From: Dyadobacter alkalitolerans DSM 23607
GTDB taxonomy: Bacteria > Bacteroidota > Bacteroidia > Cytophagales > Spirosomataceae
NCBI RefSeq assembly: GCF_000428845.1
Contig: NZ_AUAS01000006.1
Coordinates: 310,001 to 374,000 of the forward strand
Direction of reading: 5' to 3'
Length of the DNA stretch: 64,000 bases
The notes under the pieces were generated by a model. That model did not search any database and was not told the DNA's origin. It worked only from the letters and a program-made list of their open reading frames with translations. The first letter of the stretch is position 1. Every line of letters starts with the position of its first letter. Below are positions 53,118-63,180 of this stretch, in pieces. The position numbers were made by a program, and so were the translations under genes.

Positions 53118-54044
53118 ATGATGATAAAACAATTACATAAATTATTCTTCGCAGCATTGTTCCTGACGGTGGGACTAAGCAGCTGCAAAGAGGAAGAGAT
53201 CGGGGAGGTGGAAGACATTCCCGGCCTCGGAGGTGACGAATGGGTGCAGGGGCCAATCGATAAATGGATCCTGGACAGTCTTGTGACACCTTATAACATT
53301 TCGGCCAAGTACAAATGGGACCAGTTTGAATTTGGTAACATCACCAAAACGCTCGTTCCGCCGGACGAGTCACAAGTTGTCCCGCTGCTGAGCACCATTA
53401 AAAAAGCCTGGACTGTGCCGTATGTGCAGGAAGCAGGGAAAGTTTTTTATAACAAATTTTCGCCCAAATTCTTCATTCTATCCGGCAGTAACGAGTATAA
53501 TGCAGAAGGGTCGATCACGCTCGGAACGGCCGAGGGCGGCCGTAAGGTTGTATTGTTTGGGGTGAATCTTTTCAAGATAAAAGGAATGGCCGGATATGAT
53601 GCGGCCCGGGATTCGTCCTTTGTGAAAGACTGGTTTTTACATACCATCCATCATGAATTTGGTCACATTTTGCATCAGACTGTTCTTTACCCGGTTGAAT
53701 ATAAGGCTGTTTCAAGATCATTATATCAAGGCGGAAACTGGATCAACTGGTCGGATAATGATGCGCGCCGGGATGGCTTCATTACGGCTTACAGTTCGCT
53801 GAACTTCGATGAGGATTTTGTGGAAATGATCGCCATGATGCTGACGGAAGGAAAAGCCGGTTTTGACAAAATTGTAAATGCTATTCCCGAAGGCACAAGC
53901 CCGCGGGGAACGACCAAAGCGCAGGCGCAAGCGGCATTAAGACAAAAGGAAGCGATCGTGGTCGCTTATTATAAAAACACCTGGAAAATTGACTTTTATA
54001 GCCTGCAAAACAGGGTTAGGGGATCAATGAACAAGCTTTTTTAA
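53118..54044 (+). CDS. Secreted zinc metallopeptidase (Peptidase_Mx1) lipoprotein
   Basis: 308 residues. A lipoprotein signal ends GLSSCKE. The zinc motif H179-E-F-G-H183 (IHHEFGHILHQ) is intact, and a distal Glu in FDEDFVEMIAMML is the likely third ligand. This matches the putative zinc-binding metallopeptidase family Mx1 that travels with SusC/SusD and DUF4302 in Bacteroidota. It likely trims proteins or peptides at the cell surface for import. 18 bp after SusD and 22 bp before the DUF4302 gene. Confidence 0.9.
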   Translation: MMIKQLHKLFFAALFLTVGLSSCKEEEIGEVEDIPGLGGDEWVQGPIDKWILDSLVTPYNISAKYKWDQFEFGNITKTLVPPDESQVVPLLSTIKKAWTVPYVQEAGKVFYNKFSPKFFILSGSNEYNAEGSITLGTAEGGRKVVLFGVNLFKIKGMAGYDAARDSSFVKDWFLHTIHHEFGHILHQTVLYPVEYKAVSRSLYQGGNWINWSDNDARRDGFITAYSSLNFDEDFVEMIAMMLTEGKAGFDKIVNAIPEGTSPRGTTKAQAQAALRQKEAIVVAYYKNTWKIDFYSLQNRVRGSMNKLF

Positions 54045-54066
54045 TTGTATTTCAAAATATTTCCGG

Positions 54067-55371
54067 ATGAAAAAATCCATTTTATATCTGCTGTTTTTAT
54101 GCGTCTCTCTCACGGCTTGTGAAAATAACGACGACACATTGTTTGAAGAAACAGCCGATGCGCGACTGAACGCAGCGCTGACATCCTACGAAAAGCAACT
54201 TGTGGAGTCGCCATATGGCTGGAATGCAGTTATTTACCCTGGCGGTGGCGGGACTTACGGTTTTCATTTCAAATTCGATGCTAAGAACCGCGTCACCATG
54301 TACTCCGATTTTTCCGATGAGTCTGCTGCCAAACCAAAGGAAAGCAGTTACCGCCTGAAAGCAGTGCAAACGCCGGTTCTGATCTTTGATACCTATTCCT
54401 ATCTCCACATTCTGTCTGATCCGGACGAGGAGGTAAATGGCGGTGTGCGCGGTGACGGGCTGTTGTCTGATTTCGAGTTCAGCATCTTCCCGGATTCGGT
54501 TAAAGCGGAATCGATTACGCTTGTTGGCAGGAAAAATAACAGCAGAATGGTTTTAACCAAAGCAACCCAGGCGCAGGCAGCATCATATGTGGCGGGTAAT
54601 CTGGCAAAAGGCGCTTTGTTCAACAATATCACAAAGTATCAGGCCTATTTTAAAAGGGTCACTTTGGGAAATGTAACTTATGAAATCACATTAAGCCCAA
54701 GTACGCGAACCATTAAGATGACGTGGCTGGATGGAAACATACCGAAAGTTTTTACCAGCAATTATTACTTTACAGAGGCAGGCGTGGCATTTGCTTCGCC
54801 ATTGGTCAATGGTTCACAAACGATCAACGGCTTTACAAATGTAACATGGAATGCCAATGCGGGCCAGGTCGGGGTTACCGGGGCTGGTTTAAAAGGAACC
54901 GTAGTAAGTGCCACCAAGCCGCTATCCGTGGATCTGGCGGCGTCCAGAAGATGGTGGCAAGAGCCGATTGAATCGGGCGGAGACTGGCGTTCACTGCAAG
55001 GATTTCATGTAAATGGGGTCGACGACGCATTTAAAATACAAGACTTGAAGGAAGGTGGAGCGCAATACGCTTTTGTCATTTACCAGCCTGGATATGGTGC
55101 AACTTATGACCTTTTCGGTCCGATATTTTTTGAAGATGATGCGCTAAGACTTATTTACGGTTTTGCGCCCGCTACACCGACTTTTGCCAGCGATGGTCGT
55201 ATCATTTTTCGCGAAGCAGGAACGTTCGACAAAGTTCCTACGACGGGGCCCGCAGTAGAAACTGCTAAGTTGCTATATGAACCGAGCGGCTATTATCTTA
55301 TCCAGACTTCTTCATCAACGTATGATATGGTCAGCGCAAAGGATGCCAAATCCTGGATCAGCTGGCAGTAA
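54067..55371 (+). CDS. DUF4302 lipoprotein
   Basis: 434 residues. A lipoprotein signal ends SLTACENN. The start ETADARLNAALTSYEKQLVESPYGWNAVIYPGGGGTYGFHFKFDAKNRVTMYSDF is characteristic of DUF4302. The rest is beta-rich, with a lipocalin-like repeat of short strands. The role is unknown, but the gene follows SusCD and Mx1 in many genomes, so it is probably another surface-exposed binding subunit of the same uptake complex. Last gene of the operon before a terminator. Confidence 0.88.
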   Translation: MKKSILYLLFLCVSLTACENNDDTLFEETADARLNAALTSYEKQLVESPYGWNAVIYPGGGGTYGFHFKFDAKNRVTMYSDFSDESAAKPKESSYRLKAVQTPVLIFDTYSYLHILSDPDEEVNGGVRGDGLLSDFEFSIFPDSVKAESITLVGRKNNSRMVLTKATQAQAASYVAGNLAKGALFNNITKYQAYFKRVTLGNVTYEITLSPSTRTIKMTWLDGNIPKVFTSNYYFTEAGVAFASPLVNGSQTINGFTNVTWNANAGQVGVTGAGLKGTVVSATKPLSVDLAASRRWWQEPIESGGDWRSLQGFHVNGVDDAFKIQDLKEGGAQYAFVIYQPGYGATYDLFGPIFFEDDALRLIYGFAPATPTFASDGRIIFREAGTFDKVPTTGPAVETAKLLYEPSGYYLIQTSSSTYDMVSAKDAKSWISWQ

Positions 55372-55408
55372 TGACATCATACATTTGTTTTTGTATAAGG
55401 CACTAAAA

Positions 55409-55440
55409 AAAACCACTTCCAGGCAGAAGTGGTTTTTTTA
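55409..55440. terminator. Shared terminator between the two Sus operons
   Basis: Arms 55411-55419 and 55426-55434 (AACCACTTC with GAAGTGGTT) form a 9-bp stem with a 6-nt loop, with an A-run before and a T-run after, so it works in both directions. Confidence 0.88.
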
Positions 55441-55471
55441 TTATTCCTGAAGTCACCTTTTGTTAAATCCC

Positions 55472-56848
55472 TTAATTATAACCCTCATTCTGAACCAGTT
55501 TCTGGTTTACATCGATCTCCCGTTGCGGGACAGGGAAGATCAGTCTTGGAGAGTTATAGGGGATTGTGCTGATGTTTTGCTTATTCCGTTTTGCATCATG
55601 GAGCGCCAGGCCTTCAAAAGCGAGTTCTAAGTGGCGCTCTTTCAGGATGGAAGCCAGTGTTACAGCCGTTGTCGCTTTCAGTCCGGCTCTGGCCCTGATG
55701 CGGTTAATGTCGGCTAGCGGCGTCGCCCCTACGACAGTTCCGAGCCGAAAATTTGCTTCTGCGCGTGTGAGATACATTTCGGCCAAGCGGAACTGCAATA
55801 CATTACCCAAATTATCAAGATGCTTTTGCGTATATGTATTGTTGGTTGGCGTCAGGAAAAATTCGCCGCGCTTGTCGCCTGCTTCATAAAGTGCCCTGTG
55901 CTTATTCAAAATACGGATATCACCGCGTCCGCCCGTTCCCGGAATGTCATCAATGGTAGTTCCGAAAAATGTATTCAAATCATTTACACCGTCCTGTTGT
56001 GTCACAATCATCGCGAAAATATATTCAGCAGGATTGGCGCCACCATTGTTTAAGAAGGTGTAGAATAGTGATTCAAAGTCGCTGTTCAGGGTGTATTTGC
56101 CCGATGAAATAACCGTATTAGCCTCATCGCGCGCCAAAGCGAAATTGCTTTGCTGTAAATAAACCCTCGAGAGCTGAGCCGATGCGGCGTATTTTGTCGC
56201 GTAAATGGTGTTGGATTCGGGAAGCAGCGATTTTGCTGCATTCAAATCTTCCAAAACCTGCGCATACACTTCGGCCACTGAGTTTCTCGCCAGTTTATCT
56301 TCCTCAGTCACAACGCGTGTTGGTTTGAGTACGAGCGGAACGCCGGGATTTGTTGCGTTATCGCCGTCGCCCCAGGTTTTAGCATACAATCTTACAAGGT
56401 CGAAATACAACGAACCACGGATAAATCTCGCTTCGCCTTCGATGCGTGCCCGCTTTTCTTCGTCCACAATGCTTAGCGCTGACAGCACATTGTTGCAGCG
56501 GTTGATCGCGATATAGGAGTCGCGCCAGATCAATTCGGCAGTTAAATTTTGTGTAGTAAGCTGTCTGGCAGATATTTCGAGCATATTCCTGAATGTCCCG
56601 CCGAAGGCGATCTCATCATTGTTGCCCAGAAGCTCAGAGGCGTATTGAAAAGCACCACCATAAACGTCAACATCCTGCAAAGCGTCGTAACAGCCGATCA
56701 GCGTCACTTCTACGTCTTTCGATGTGCTTAATGCTGCCGTTTCGTCGATACTTTGTGTTGGGTCAACGTCTAGTTTGCTATCGCAGGCACTCGTGAAAAA
56801 CAAACCGGCGGCTAATGCCACATTATATATGAATATTTTCCTTTTCAT
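55472..56848 (-). CDS. SusD/RagB nutrient-binding lipoprotein (system 2)
   Basis: 458 residues, lipoprotein signal ending TSACDS (Cys22). SusD landmarks: ELIWRDSYIAINRCNNVLSAL, ARFIRGSLYFDLVRLYAKTWGD, AEMYLTRAEANFRLG, and ILKERHLELAFEGLALHDAKR. Slightly shorter than the system 1 SusD. Encoded 29 bp after its SusC. No enzyme gene is linked to it, so the ligand cannot be guessed. Confidence 0.94.
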   Translation of the reverse strand: MKRKIFIYNVALAAGLFFTSACDSKLDVDPTQSIDETAALSTSKDVEVTLIGCYDALQDVDVYGGAFQYASELLGNNDEIAFGGTFRNMLEISARQLTTQNLTAELIWRDSYIAINRCNNVLSALSIVDEEKRARIEGEARFIRGSLYFDLVRLYAKTWGDGDNATNPGVPLVLKPTRVVTEEDKLARNSVAEVYAQVLEDLNAAKSLLPESNTIYATKYAASAQLSRVYLQQSNFALARDEANTVISSGKYTLNSDFESLFYTFLNNGGANPAEYIFAMIVTQQDGVNDLNTFFGTTIDDIPGTGGRGDIRILNKHRALYEAGDKRGEFFLTPTNNTYTQKHLDNLGNVLQFRLAEMYLTRAEANFRLGTVVGATPLADINRIRARAGLKATTAVTLASILKERHLELAFEGLALHDAKRNKQNISTIPYNSPRLIFPVPQREIDVNQKLVQNEGYN

Positions 56849-56877
56849 GATTTTTTAGAATAAATGGCTGAATGCAA

Positions 56878-59800
56878 TTAGAAACCAATGTTAACACCGA
56901 AGAGCAACGTGCGTGGCTGAGGCGGTGTGTAGAAGTCGTTTCCAAGTGCGAATTTCAAATCTCTTACGGGAATGTCATCGGTGCTTACTTCGGGGTCCCA
57001 GCCTTTGTAATTGGTCCAGGTGGCCAGGTTCATGGCGGATACATACACACGGACACGGTCCATCTTGATCCTGCTCACAATGCTGGATGGTAAATTGTAT
57101 CCCAATGTCATGGTTCGCAAGCGTAAGTATGAGCCATCATAAATGTAACGCGTAGATGCCTGGTTACCATTTCCTTTGTAAAAACGCGCCTCCGGTACAT
57201 TTGTATCGGTGTTTTGCGGAGTCCAGGAATTGAGCTGATCCACTGTCTGGTTGTCTTCATAGATGCCGTTGGCCGAAGCATATTGGCCAACACCATAAAA
57301 ATTGATTTTATTTCCGGCAACACCATTCAGAAAAACCGTCAGGTCTAATCCTTTGTAAGAGAATGTGTTGGTGATCCCGCCTACGAATTTCGGGTTTGGA
57401 TTACCTGCAACCACCCGACGTGCGCTGTTGTAGGAAGAGGTTGTTGATCTGTCAACGTTGCCATTGGCTTCTTCCGTGTTTTTGTAGAATAGCGCATCGC
57501 CGTTTGCTTTGTCCACACCGGCATATTCTACGGTATAAAACACACCCACAGCCTCACCTTCCATCACCCGGCTCATATTGGAAATCCCGCCTTCAATGAT
57601 TTGTTTCTGGATGTTTGTGACCTTGTTCTTGTTATTGGCAATGTTAAATGAAGTGCTCCATTTGAATGCACCCACAATGTTCTGTGTATTCAGCACGAAT
57701 TCAAAACCTTTGTTTTCCAGCTTTCCGACATTGGCAACCTGGATAGCAAAGCCCGAAGTTGCAGGAACATTCACTTCCAGTAACAGACCATTGGTTTTTT
57801 TGATATAATAATCAATTTCACCATTGATACGGTTGTTGAACAAGCCGAAATCAAGACCTATATCAGCCTGCTTCGTTGTTTCCCATTTCAAATTAGGGTT
57901 AGCCAGCTGTGAAGGACGCTGTCCGGCTGCTCCGCCATAACCAGCATCTCCTGAGAACAGACCGAGTTGCGGGAAATCACCGATCTCCGAGTTACCTGTG
58001 GAACCATAGCTTCCTCTCAGTTTAAGGAAGCTCAGCGTATTATTTTCTTTCAAAAAGTTCTCCTCCGTCAGCACCCAGCCTGCGGATACAGAAGGGAAAA
58101 ACCCATAACGTGAATTCGCGCCGAATCGCGAAGAACCGTCGATACGTGCGCTGGCAGCCAGCAGATATCTTTCAGATAACTTATAATTGAAGCGTAAGAA
58201 GTAGGATAGGAAACGATAATTGGTCTCGGTAGAACTTCCGTCCGACTTCGTGGCCGCACTCGCGATCTTTTTGTATGAGTTGGAGGGAAACTGCGTTCCT
58301 TCAATGAAGTTCTCTTTCGTTTGAGAATCCTGATAGGACATACCCAATGTTGCGCTAATGCTATGGATGTCAAATGCCTTATCAAAAGTGAAGAAATTGT
58401 TGGTATTGTAGTTGGTTACAAACGTGCCGAAGTTTTCGCCCAATCCATTCACCGCCTGATCTACATTGCGCAGGTTTTGGCTTTGGTAATAACTCTCTTC
58501 ATTTTGATTCAATAAATCAACACCCAGCTCAGTCCGGAATTTCAGAAAAGGCAGAATGTTGATCTGTGCATAAGCATTGGTAAGGTTCCGGAATGATGTG
58601 GCCGTGAAGTTTGAATATTTAACCGAGATCATCGGGTTGAAATACAAGGGCAGGTTAACATCCCCCGGCGGCGTACCAATCGGCAAACCCGTTTCTGGAT
58701 CTGTAAATGGGGTTAATGGCGTTAATGCAGACATTTGAAGCGGATTCGAGAATGAATTGTCTCCCGGCAAGCGCTTGTTCACCGTTCTCGCCAAACCCAT
58801 TGATAGCCCGACCTGCAACCAGTTGGACGCCTGATGATCCAGGTTCATGCGGGTCGAAAGCCTGTCCAGCTCATTGCCGATGATGGTTCCTTTCTGATCC
58901 AGATATTGGCCTGAAAGGAAAAATTTCGTTTTATCATTTCCTCCATTCAGCTGGAAATCAAGCTGCTGCATGCCGCCTTTTGTGAAGGCCTGATCCTGCC
59001 AGGGGTAGTTCTTCTGCTGAGGTGTGTTGGCAGTTCCCAGGCTGTAACGGTTCAGGTTATCCAGGAAATAGGCCGTATTCGATTCCGGATCGCTGGGGTC
59101 GTATTCATCTATCCGGTCGCTGTTAAGGGCCGCGGCTGTGTAAAACCGGACGTATTCTTCTGCATTCAAAAATTGCACCCGTCGTGTTGCTTCCGAAGAT
59201 CCCTGCTGATAATTGATACTAACATTGGTTTTTCCCGCCTTACCACGCTTGGTTGTGATCAAAACAACACCATTAGCAGCCCGGGAACCGTAAATAGAGC
59301 CCGCGGAAGCATCTTTCAGGATTTCTATGGATTCAATGTCGTTGGAATTAATGTCGGACAGCGGGTTGGTGGCACCACCTGTGCTGCTACTCAGATCGGA
59401 CGTTGTAATGGGCATGCCATCCACCACATACAATGGCTGGCTGCTCGCGCTGATCGATGAATTTCCACGGATCCGGACATTGATCGCCTGGCCTAACTTG
59501 CCCGAGCCGCTATTGACATAAACACCCGCCGCACGTCCCTGCAACGCCGCATCCACGCTTGCAACAGGCATATTCTGTATTTCCGTGCCTTTCACCTGCG
59601 CAATGTTACCCGTCAGATCGCGCTTGATCTGTGATCCGAAACCCGTCACGACCACTTCGCTCAAACTGCGCGTATCGGTTGACAGTTTTACATCAATCAC
59701 ACTTCGGCTGCCGACAGTAACCTCCTGCGCAGTTAACCCCACAAAACTGAAAATGATAACAGAACTTGACGAAGGCGCGCTGATCGTGTAGTTTCCATCA

Positions 59801-59970
59801 GCGTCGGTTTGTGTTCCAATGGTCGATCCTTTGATCTGAACCGTTGCGCCCGGCAGCGGTGCCGCGTCGCTGTCCGTTGTAACTTTACCGGTAATCTGAA
59901 CACTCTGCCCATAGACGGACATCCACGTGCTCAGCAAGCATAACATGGCTAATAGTAGATTTTTTTTCAT
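56878..59970 (-). CDS. SusC/RagA family TonB-linked outer-membrane protein (system 2)
   Basis: 1030 residues with signal peptide ending VYGQS. CarboxypepD_reg-like domain (QITGKVTTDSDAAPLPGATVQIKGSTIGTQTDADGNYTI), TonB box and plug (LSEVVVTGFGSQIKRDLTGNIAQVKG; VRIRGNSSISASSQPLYVVDGMPI; IEILKDASAGSIYGSRAANGVVLITTKRGK), large barrel ending TPPQPRTLLFGVNIGF. First gene of a two-gene unit with the SusD downstream, behind a well-formed promoter. Convergent with system 1. No adjacent regulator such as HTCS or ECF sigma/anti-sigma was found. Confidence 0.95.
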   Translation of the reverse strand: MKKNLLLAMLCLLSTWMSVYGQSVQITGKVTTDSDAAPLPGATVQIKGSTIGTQTDADGNYTISAPSSSSVIIFSFVGLTAQEVTVGSRSVIDVKLSTDTRSLSEVVVTGFGSQIKRDLTGNIAQVKGTEIQNMPVASVDAALQGRAAGVYVNSGSGKLGQAINVRIRGNSSISASSQPLYVVDGMPITTSDLSSSTGGATNPLSDINSNDIESIEILKDASAGSIYGSRAANGVVLITTKRGKAGKTNVSINYQQGSSEATRRVQFLNAEEYVRFYTAAALNSDRIDEYDPSDPESNTAYFLDNLNRYSLGTANTPQQKNYPWQDQAFTKGGMQQLDFQLNGGNDKTKFFLSGQYLDQKGTIIGNELDRLSTRMNLDHQASNWLQVGLSMGLARTVNKRLPGDNSFSNPLQMSALTPLTPFTDPETGLPIGTPPGDVNLPLYFNPMISVKYSNFTATSFRNLTNAYAQINILPFLKFRTELGVDLLNQNEESYYQSQNLRNVDQAVNGLGENFGTFVTNYNTNNFFTFDKAFDIHSISATLGMSYQDSQTKENFIEGTQFPSNSYKKIASAATKSDGSSTETNYRFLSYFLRFNYKLSERYLLAASARIDGSSRFGANSRYGFFPSVSAGWVLTEENFLKENNTLSFLKLRGSYGSTGNSEIGDFPQLGLFSGDAGYGGAAGQRPSQLANPNLKWETTKQADIGLDFGLFNNRINGEIDYYIKKTNGLLLEVNVPATSGFAIQVANVGKLENKGFEFVLNTQNIVGAFKWSTSFNIANNKNKVTNIQKQIIEGGISNMSRVMEGEAVGVFYTVEYAGVDKANGDALFYKNTEEANGNVDRSTTSSYNSARRVVAGNPNPKFVGGITNTFSYKGLDLTVFLNGVAGNKINFYGVGQYASANGIYEDNQTVDQLNSWTPQNTDTNVPEARFYKGNGNQASTRYIYDGSYLRLRTMTLGYNLPSSIVSRIKMDRVRVYVSAMNLATWTNYKGWDPEVSTDDIPVRDLKFALGNDFYTPPQPRTLLFGVNIGF

Positions 59971-60006
59971 GATTACTAGAAATAATTAGAATAGAAAACA
60001 TCGAAA

Positions 60007-60036
60007 CAAAAATATGGTTTTCAGTACAATAACAAA
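60007..60036 (-). promoter_or_regulatory. Promoter of the system 2 SusC/SusD operon
   Basis: On the minus strand TTTG (60036-60033) and TATTTTTG (60014-60007) are 18 nt apart; both match the Bacteroidota sigma-A consensus exactly. The ATG at 59970 is 36 nt further on. Confidence 0.75.
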
Positions 60037-60100
60037 ATATTGTAACTGGCGTGGTTCAGAAGTGACACTATTTATTCTTGTTCAAAAGAGGAGGAAACGC

Positions 60101-60877
60101 CTACCAATATTTGCCTTTAGACCGGGCAAACTGCGTTCCGCGCACAAAAATGCGGATATGATTATACAGAGATGCGGCCAGCCCGAAATGTTTTCGTAAA
60201 ACATAAAATCGGTCAATTAGTGAACGGCGGTGATTTTGTACGGATAGCCCGCCAACCAGATAGCGGCAAAGTGGGTTTTCAATGAACTGAATCCGCTCCG
60301 CCCGCTTTAAACATTCAATTTCCCAATCAATGTCTGCGCTGAGATTGGTAATGTCATAGGGTGGGGCAATGGATTTTTTAGCGATAAATGCCTGATGGCA
60401 AACCTTCATACCCAATGCAAAGTCCTGCCATTTCAGTTTCCGGGGCAGCGAATGCGGTGTGAATTCGCTCCGCAGACCTATTTCAACGCCATTTTCCCGC
60501 ACCAGCATTGCATCGCTATAATAGACATCAGCATCTGATCCGAATGCGGAAAAGAGGTTTTTCAGGACATTAGCATCATAAATTTCATCGCCTGCATTCA
60601 AAAACCACACATATTTTCCGCTGGCCAATGCAAGGCCTTTATTCATGGCATCATACAAACCGCGGTCAGGCTCTGAAACTATTTTGGATATAAATGAGTG
60701 TTTGTCAGCGATTTGCAGCGTACTATCTGTGGATTTCCCGTCAATGATCAGATATTCCACAGCTTCCGGAGCGGCCATGTTGCTCAGCGCGTGCCGGGCA
60801 CTTTGGAGGGTGCGTTCAAGAAATGGTTCGGCATTGTATGTGATCGTAACGATCGTGAGCAGCGGGAAATCATTCAT
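60101..60877 (-). CDS. Glycosyltransferase family 2
   Basis: 258 residues. GT-A fold: LLTIVTITYNAEPFLERTLQSA, IIDGKSTDSTLQIA, SEPDRGLYDAMNKGLALASGKYVWFLNAGDEIYD with the metal-binding acidic motif, and KVCHQAFIAKKS. The family pattern EPDxGxYDAMNKG is typical of WcaA/PglI-like sugar transferases that act on membrane-linked glycans at the inner membrane. Its start overlaps the end of the GT4 gene by 8 bp, so the two are translated together. Part of an exopolysaccharide or O-antigen-type cluster. Confidence 0.93.
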   Translation of the reverse strand: MNDFPLLTIVTITYNAEPFLERTLQSARHALSNMAAPEAVEYLIIDGKSTDSTLQIADKHSFISKIVSEPDRGLYDAMNKGLALASGKYVWFLNAGDEIYDANVLKNLFSAFGSDADVYYSDAMLVRENGVEIGLRSEFTPHSLPRKLKWQDFALGMKVCHQAFIAKKSIAPPYDITNLSADIDWEIECLKRAERIQFIENPLCRYLVGGLSVQNHRRSLIDRFYVLRKHFGLAASLYNHIRIFVRGTQFARSKGKYW

Positions 60878-62123
60878 TTGCGAGCAGTGTGTGATATAAT
60901 TGTTGGTATTGATCCGCTACGACGCGCTCGCTATACGTTTCCAAAACTTTGGAACGTGCCTTACCGGGTAATTCAGCATTGTTTTCAGGATTCAAAATCC
61001 ACTCGATTCCTTCCGCAAGCGACTGTGCCGAGCCTTGCAATGCAATGTATCCGTTGACTTGATGGTCGATCATTTCGGGAATTCCGCCGGTGGCAAATCC
61101 GAGGGCCGGCGTGCCGCAGGACATAGCCTCCATGATCGTATTGGGTAAGTTGTCTTCCAGCGAAGGCACCACGATCATATCAGCCGCATTATAGGCTTCC
61201 ACCATGGCATTAGGATCTGAAATTTTCCCCAGATAATGGACTGGCACAGGAAACGAAGCCATCAATTCAGGATTTGCTTTTCCGAGCACCAATATTTCGA
61301 TATTGCTGGCCGGTAAGCCTTTTTCTTCTAAAGCCTGTCTAAAAAACGTAAAACCTTTTCGCGGATCACCAATGTTGGCGCCGGCAAATAGGATCAGCTT
61401 TTTTGATTCGGGCAGGTCGAGTTTTCTTCTGATAGCAAGTTTATCAAGCGGCCTGAACAATTCAGTATCAATGCAATTAGGAATATTCAGCGATCTGATT
61501 CCTTGGGTTAATGCAGCCTTTTTTACCAGATCATTCAGCCATTGGCTTGGAGAAGCCAGTGCCATTTGTGCATTCTTATAAATGGACTGTTTTCTTTCAA
61601 ATTGTGCGAAAGAAATGTCGTATGCATCCGGTTTGGCCAGATAAGGGCAATATTGACAATGCGTCAGGAAGTTTTCGCAACCCCGGCTGTAATGACATCC
61701 GCCTGTAAATGTCCACATATCATGCAACGTCCAGACGATTGGTTTACCCAACGCAAAAAGCTTATCCAGCGAATCCAGGGACAGAAATCCGAAGTTAATC
61801 CAATGTAAATGAATGATATCTGCTTCCTGCACCCAGGGATTATTGCTGATATCGGCACCAATCTCAGCCGGCGAGAACGCAAATCGCACAGATGCATCGC
61901 GCTCCTGCGGATAAAAATAAAGCCTCTCGCCAACAAACCGCGCCCAGGCAAGTTTTGACTGCAATGCTGTGCTTGAAAGTCCGGAAACGCCTGGCTCTTC
62001 GGCCGATAAACCGGATACCAATAACCTCGATTCAGTGCCTGATTTCAGTAGCGCCCGGTGCAATCGCGTGGCTGCAACGCCTGCTCCTCCTTCCAGGTGA
62101 AAATTGCTGAGGTGAAGCACCAT
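60870..62123 (-). CDS. Glycosyltransferase family 4
   Basis: 417 residues, GT-B fold. The N-terminal acceptor domain begins LHLSNFHLEGGAGVAATRLHRAL, with the FTGGCHYSRGCENFLTHCQYCPYL cysteine-rich element seen in a WcaC-like subgroup. The C-terminal nucleotide-sugar domain holds LILFAGANIGDPRKGF, DMIVVPSLEDNLPNTIMEAMSCGTPALGFATGGIPEMIDHQVNG with the conserved E-x7-E. First gene of the two-gene GT4-GT2 unit; divergent from the methyltransferase gene. Confidence 0.93.
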   Translation of the reverse strand: MVLHLSNFHLEGGAGVAATRLHRALLKSGTESRLLVSGLSAEEPGVSGLSSTALQSKLAWARFVGERLYFYPQERDASVRFAFSPAEIGADISNNPWVQEADIIHLHWINFGFLSLDSLDKLFALGKPIVWTLHDMWTFTGGCHYSRGCENFLTHCQYCPYLAKPDAYDISFAQFERKQSIYKNAQMALASPSQWLNDLVKKAALTQGIRSLNIPNCIDTELFRPLDKLAIRRKLDLPESKKLILFAGANIGDPRKGFTFFRQALEEKGLPASNIEILVLGKANPELMASFPVPVHYLGKISDPNAMVEAYNAADMIVVPSLEDNLPNTIMEAMSCGTPALGFATGGIPEMIDHQVNGYIALQGSAQSLAEGIEWILNPENNAELPGKARSKVLETYSERVVADQYQQLYHTLLANE

Positions 62124-62258
62124 TTACTGCGATCGTTGTTTGAAAATTTTAAGAATTGAATGCCCTGCGATTCTAAGAGGGTAAAATTAAATAGTTCTGT
62201 GGTTAAATAAATTTTATGCTTAAAAGTATCTTTATCAAAAAATAGTAATCAAGGTAAA

Positions 62259-63167
62259 ATGTCTACGGAAAAGCAAAGCCATGAGGCGCATTCAGGTTGG
62301 TATGAGGTGCAGTATGCTACTCAGGAGGCAAAAGCCAAGGCGATTGAAAACTGGGAGTACGACGAACAGTACAAAACGATCAATCACTGGATCCACCGCA
62401 GGCAGCTGGAATTAACTGCGCCATTTACCCTGGAAAATAAATCCTGGCTTACCATCGGCGATGGATATGGTTTCGACGCCAATTATTTCTTCCGCCAGGG
62501 CCTGGACACAACTGCCACCGACATTTCCGGCACCTTCCTGCCATTATCGCAAGCCAGAGGCTTTTTTAACCATTATTCCGTCGAGAATGTTGAGAAACTA
62601 AGCTTTGGCGATGACACTTACGATTACATTTTTTGCAAGGAAGCCTATCACCATTTTCCAAGGCCTTATCTGGGGGTTTATGAAATGCTGCGGGTTGCCA
62701 GGGAAGCCGTTATCCTGGTAGAGCCACATGATCCGATCTCAAAAATGCCGTTTTTGCTGGCATTAAGGAATATATTCGATCGTTTTGATACGAAGCTGCT
62801 TCAAAAATACTGGAAGAACCGCTATTCTTTCGAGGAAGTAGGTAACTACGTTTTCAAGCTATCGGAGCGGGAAATGGATAAACTAGCGAACGGAATGGGC
62901 CTGCCAGCCGTCGCATTCAAAGGCATTAATAACAACTATTACCACCCATCTTATGCCAAAGACAAAGCGGACGATTCGTCGGCTTCGTTCCGCAAGATCA
63001 AACGAAAACTGGCATTCCATAACTTCCTGACAAAATTCTCCCTCATGCCGTCACAAGTGTTATGCGCCGTGATTTTTAAGAAGTTACCTTCACCGAAAGT
63101 AATGGAAGCCATGGAAAAAGAAGGTTTCCAAATACACATTTTCCCACCGAATCCTTATGCTAGGTAA
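62259..63167 (+). CDS. Class I SAM-dependent methyltransferase
   Basis: 302 residues. The SAM-binding motif I reads WLTIGDGYGFDANYF, motif II region TATDISGTFLPLSQA, and FGDDTYDYIFCKEAYHHFPRPYLGVYEMLRV matches Methyltransf_11. The C-terminal 100 residues form an extra helical region. It lies between glycosyltransferases and an FkbM methyltransferase, so it probably methylates a sugar of the surface glycan or its lipid-linked precursor. Transcribed alone, divergent from the GT pair. A TATCTTTA at 62227-62234 could be its -7 element. Confidence 0.85.
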   Translation: MSTEKQSHEAHSGWYEVQYATQEAKAKAIENWEYDEQYKTINHWIHRRQLELTAPFTLENKSWLTIGDGYGFDANYFFRQGLDTTATDISGTFLPLSQARGFFNHYSVENVEKLSFGDDTYDYIFCKEAYHHFPRPYLGVYEMLRVAREAVILVEPHDPISKMPFLLALRNIFDRFDTKLLQKYWKNRYSFEEVGNYVFKLSEREMDKLANGMGLPAVAFKGINNNYYHPSYAKDKADDSSASFRKIKRKLAFHNFLTKFSLMPSQVLCAVIFKKLPSPKVMEAMEKEGFQIHIFPPNPYAR

Positions 63168-63180
63168 TTTAGAGACTTTT

